Shown one piece after another: positions 22,048-22,076 of a stretch of 22,076 bases of DNA. Position 1 is the first letter of the stretch. Each line of letters begins with the position of its first letter. The stretch lies in the NCBI GenBank assembly GCA_002451755.1, contig DKDF01000078.1, positions 23,121 to 45,196 on the forward strand. The letters are read 5' to 3'. The stretch comes from Ruminococcaceae bacterium UBA6855 (lineage in GTDB: Bacteria > Bacillota > Clostridia > Oscillospirales > Acutalibacteraceae). The notes below the pieces were generated by a model that saw only the letters and a list, made by a program, of their open reading frames with translations, did no database searches and had not been told where the DNA came from. A program made the translations under genes and the position numbers.

Positions 22048-22076
22048 ATGGATGCCGTAAGGCGAAATAATGCTGA
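22048..22076 (+). CDS. Possible start of the next gene (right edge)
   Basis: AAAGGAA sits about 8 bases before an ATG at 22048 that stays open to the window edge (MDAVRRNNA). A second, out-of-frame candidate is the ATG at 22071, with AAGG 7 bases upstream, reading ML. A dapB gene would be expected after dapA, but too little is visible to name either. Confidence 0.25.

Noticed and set aside
1..22076. CRISPR array, tRNA or rRNA genes, insertion sequences or phage genes
   Set aside because: No spaced direct repeats, cloverleaf-like stretches, transposase motifs or phage structural genes were seen on either strand.

Overview
The window looks like a chromosomal segment from an endospore-forming, low-inventory Clostridia-type Firmicute, possibly a gut Oscillospirales-like lineage (the order is a guess). 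The evidence is spoIIID and both dipicolinate synthase genes, strong GGAGG-type Shine-Dalgarno (SD) sites throughout, an archaeal/fungal-type aspartate-semialdehyde dehydrogenase, and DUF4474 and CmpB-like proteins that I associate with Clostridia. Coding is dense, with 22 supported genes plus one possible gene start cut by the right edge. No rRNA, tRNA, CRISPR array, insertion sequence or phage gene was recognised, and no stretch over 300 bases lacks a gene.

Layout, left to right. (1) 1-4053, minus strand: a tight operon from a TTGAAA/TATAAT promoter at 4025-4053, reading DUF2156 protein, GNAT acetyltransferase, DJ-1/PfpI protein, 5-formyltetrahydrofolate cyclo-ligase, then mltG (cut by the left edge). 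(2) 4155-5743, minus: dpaA-dpaB, the two subunits of dipicolinate synthase, with a candidate sporulation-sigma promoter and a long terminator hairpin. (3) 5908-8774, plus: murC, an HD-domain protein and a CmpB-type membrane protein. (4) 8818-10728, plus: a large DUF4965/glutaminase-A-type protein that is clearly more AT-rich than its surroundings. (5) 10853-14858, minus: an exported DUF4474 protein, then a MacB-type permease and a MacA/HlyD-type adaptor with no ATPase beside them. (6) 15125-16696: a small lipoprotein (plus) convergent with a membrane-anchored glycerophosphodiester phosphodiesterase (minus). (7) 16796-19814, minus: queA-tgt (queuosine tRNA modification), a half-size EamA transporter and spoIIID. 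(8) 19856-22029, plus: asd and dapA, the first committed steps toward diaminopimelate, lysine and dipicolinate.

How the genes connect. Asd and DapA make the dihydrodipicolinate-pathway intermediate that DpaA/DpaB oxidise to dipicolinic acid for the spore core, so supply and use of the same metabolite lie in one window. MurC and MltG act on the cell wall, which also consumes diaminopimelate. SpoIIID is the mother-cell regulator of sporulation. Its start region holds the most interesting structure seen here: a perfect 12-bp inverted repeat whose one arm is the spoIIID SD and whose other arm lies inside the spacer of a sigma-E-like promoter. Read-through RNA would therefore mask the SD while RNA from the local promoter would not. 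I found no evidence for a wholly new multi-gene system; the less usual items are that leader, the ATPase-less adaptor/permease pair, the AT-rich DUF4965 gene and several uncharacterised membrane or exported proteins.
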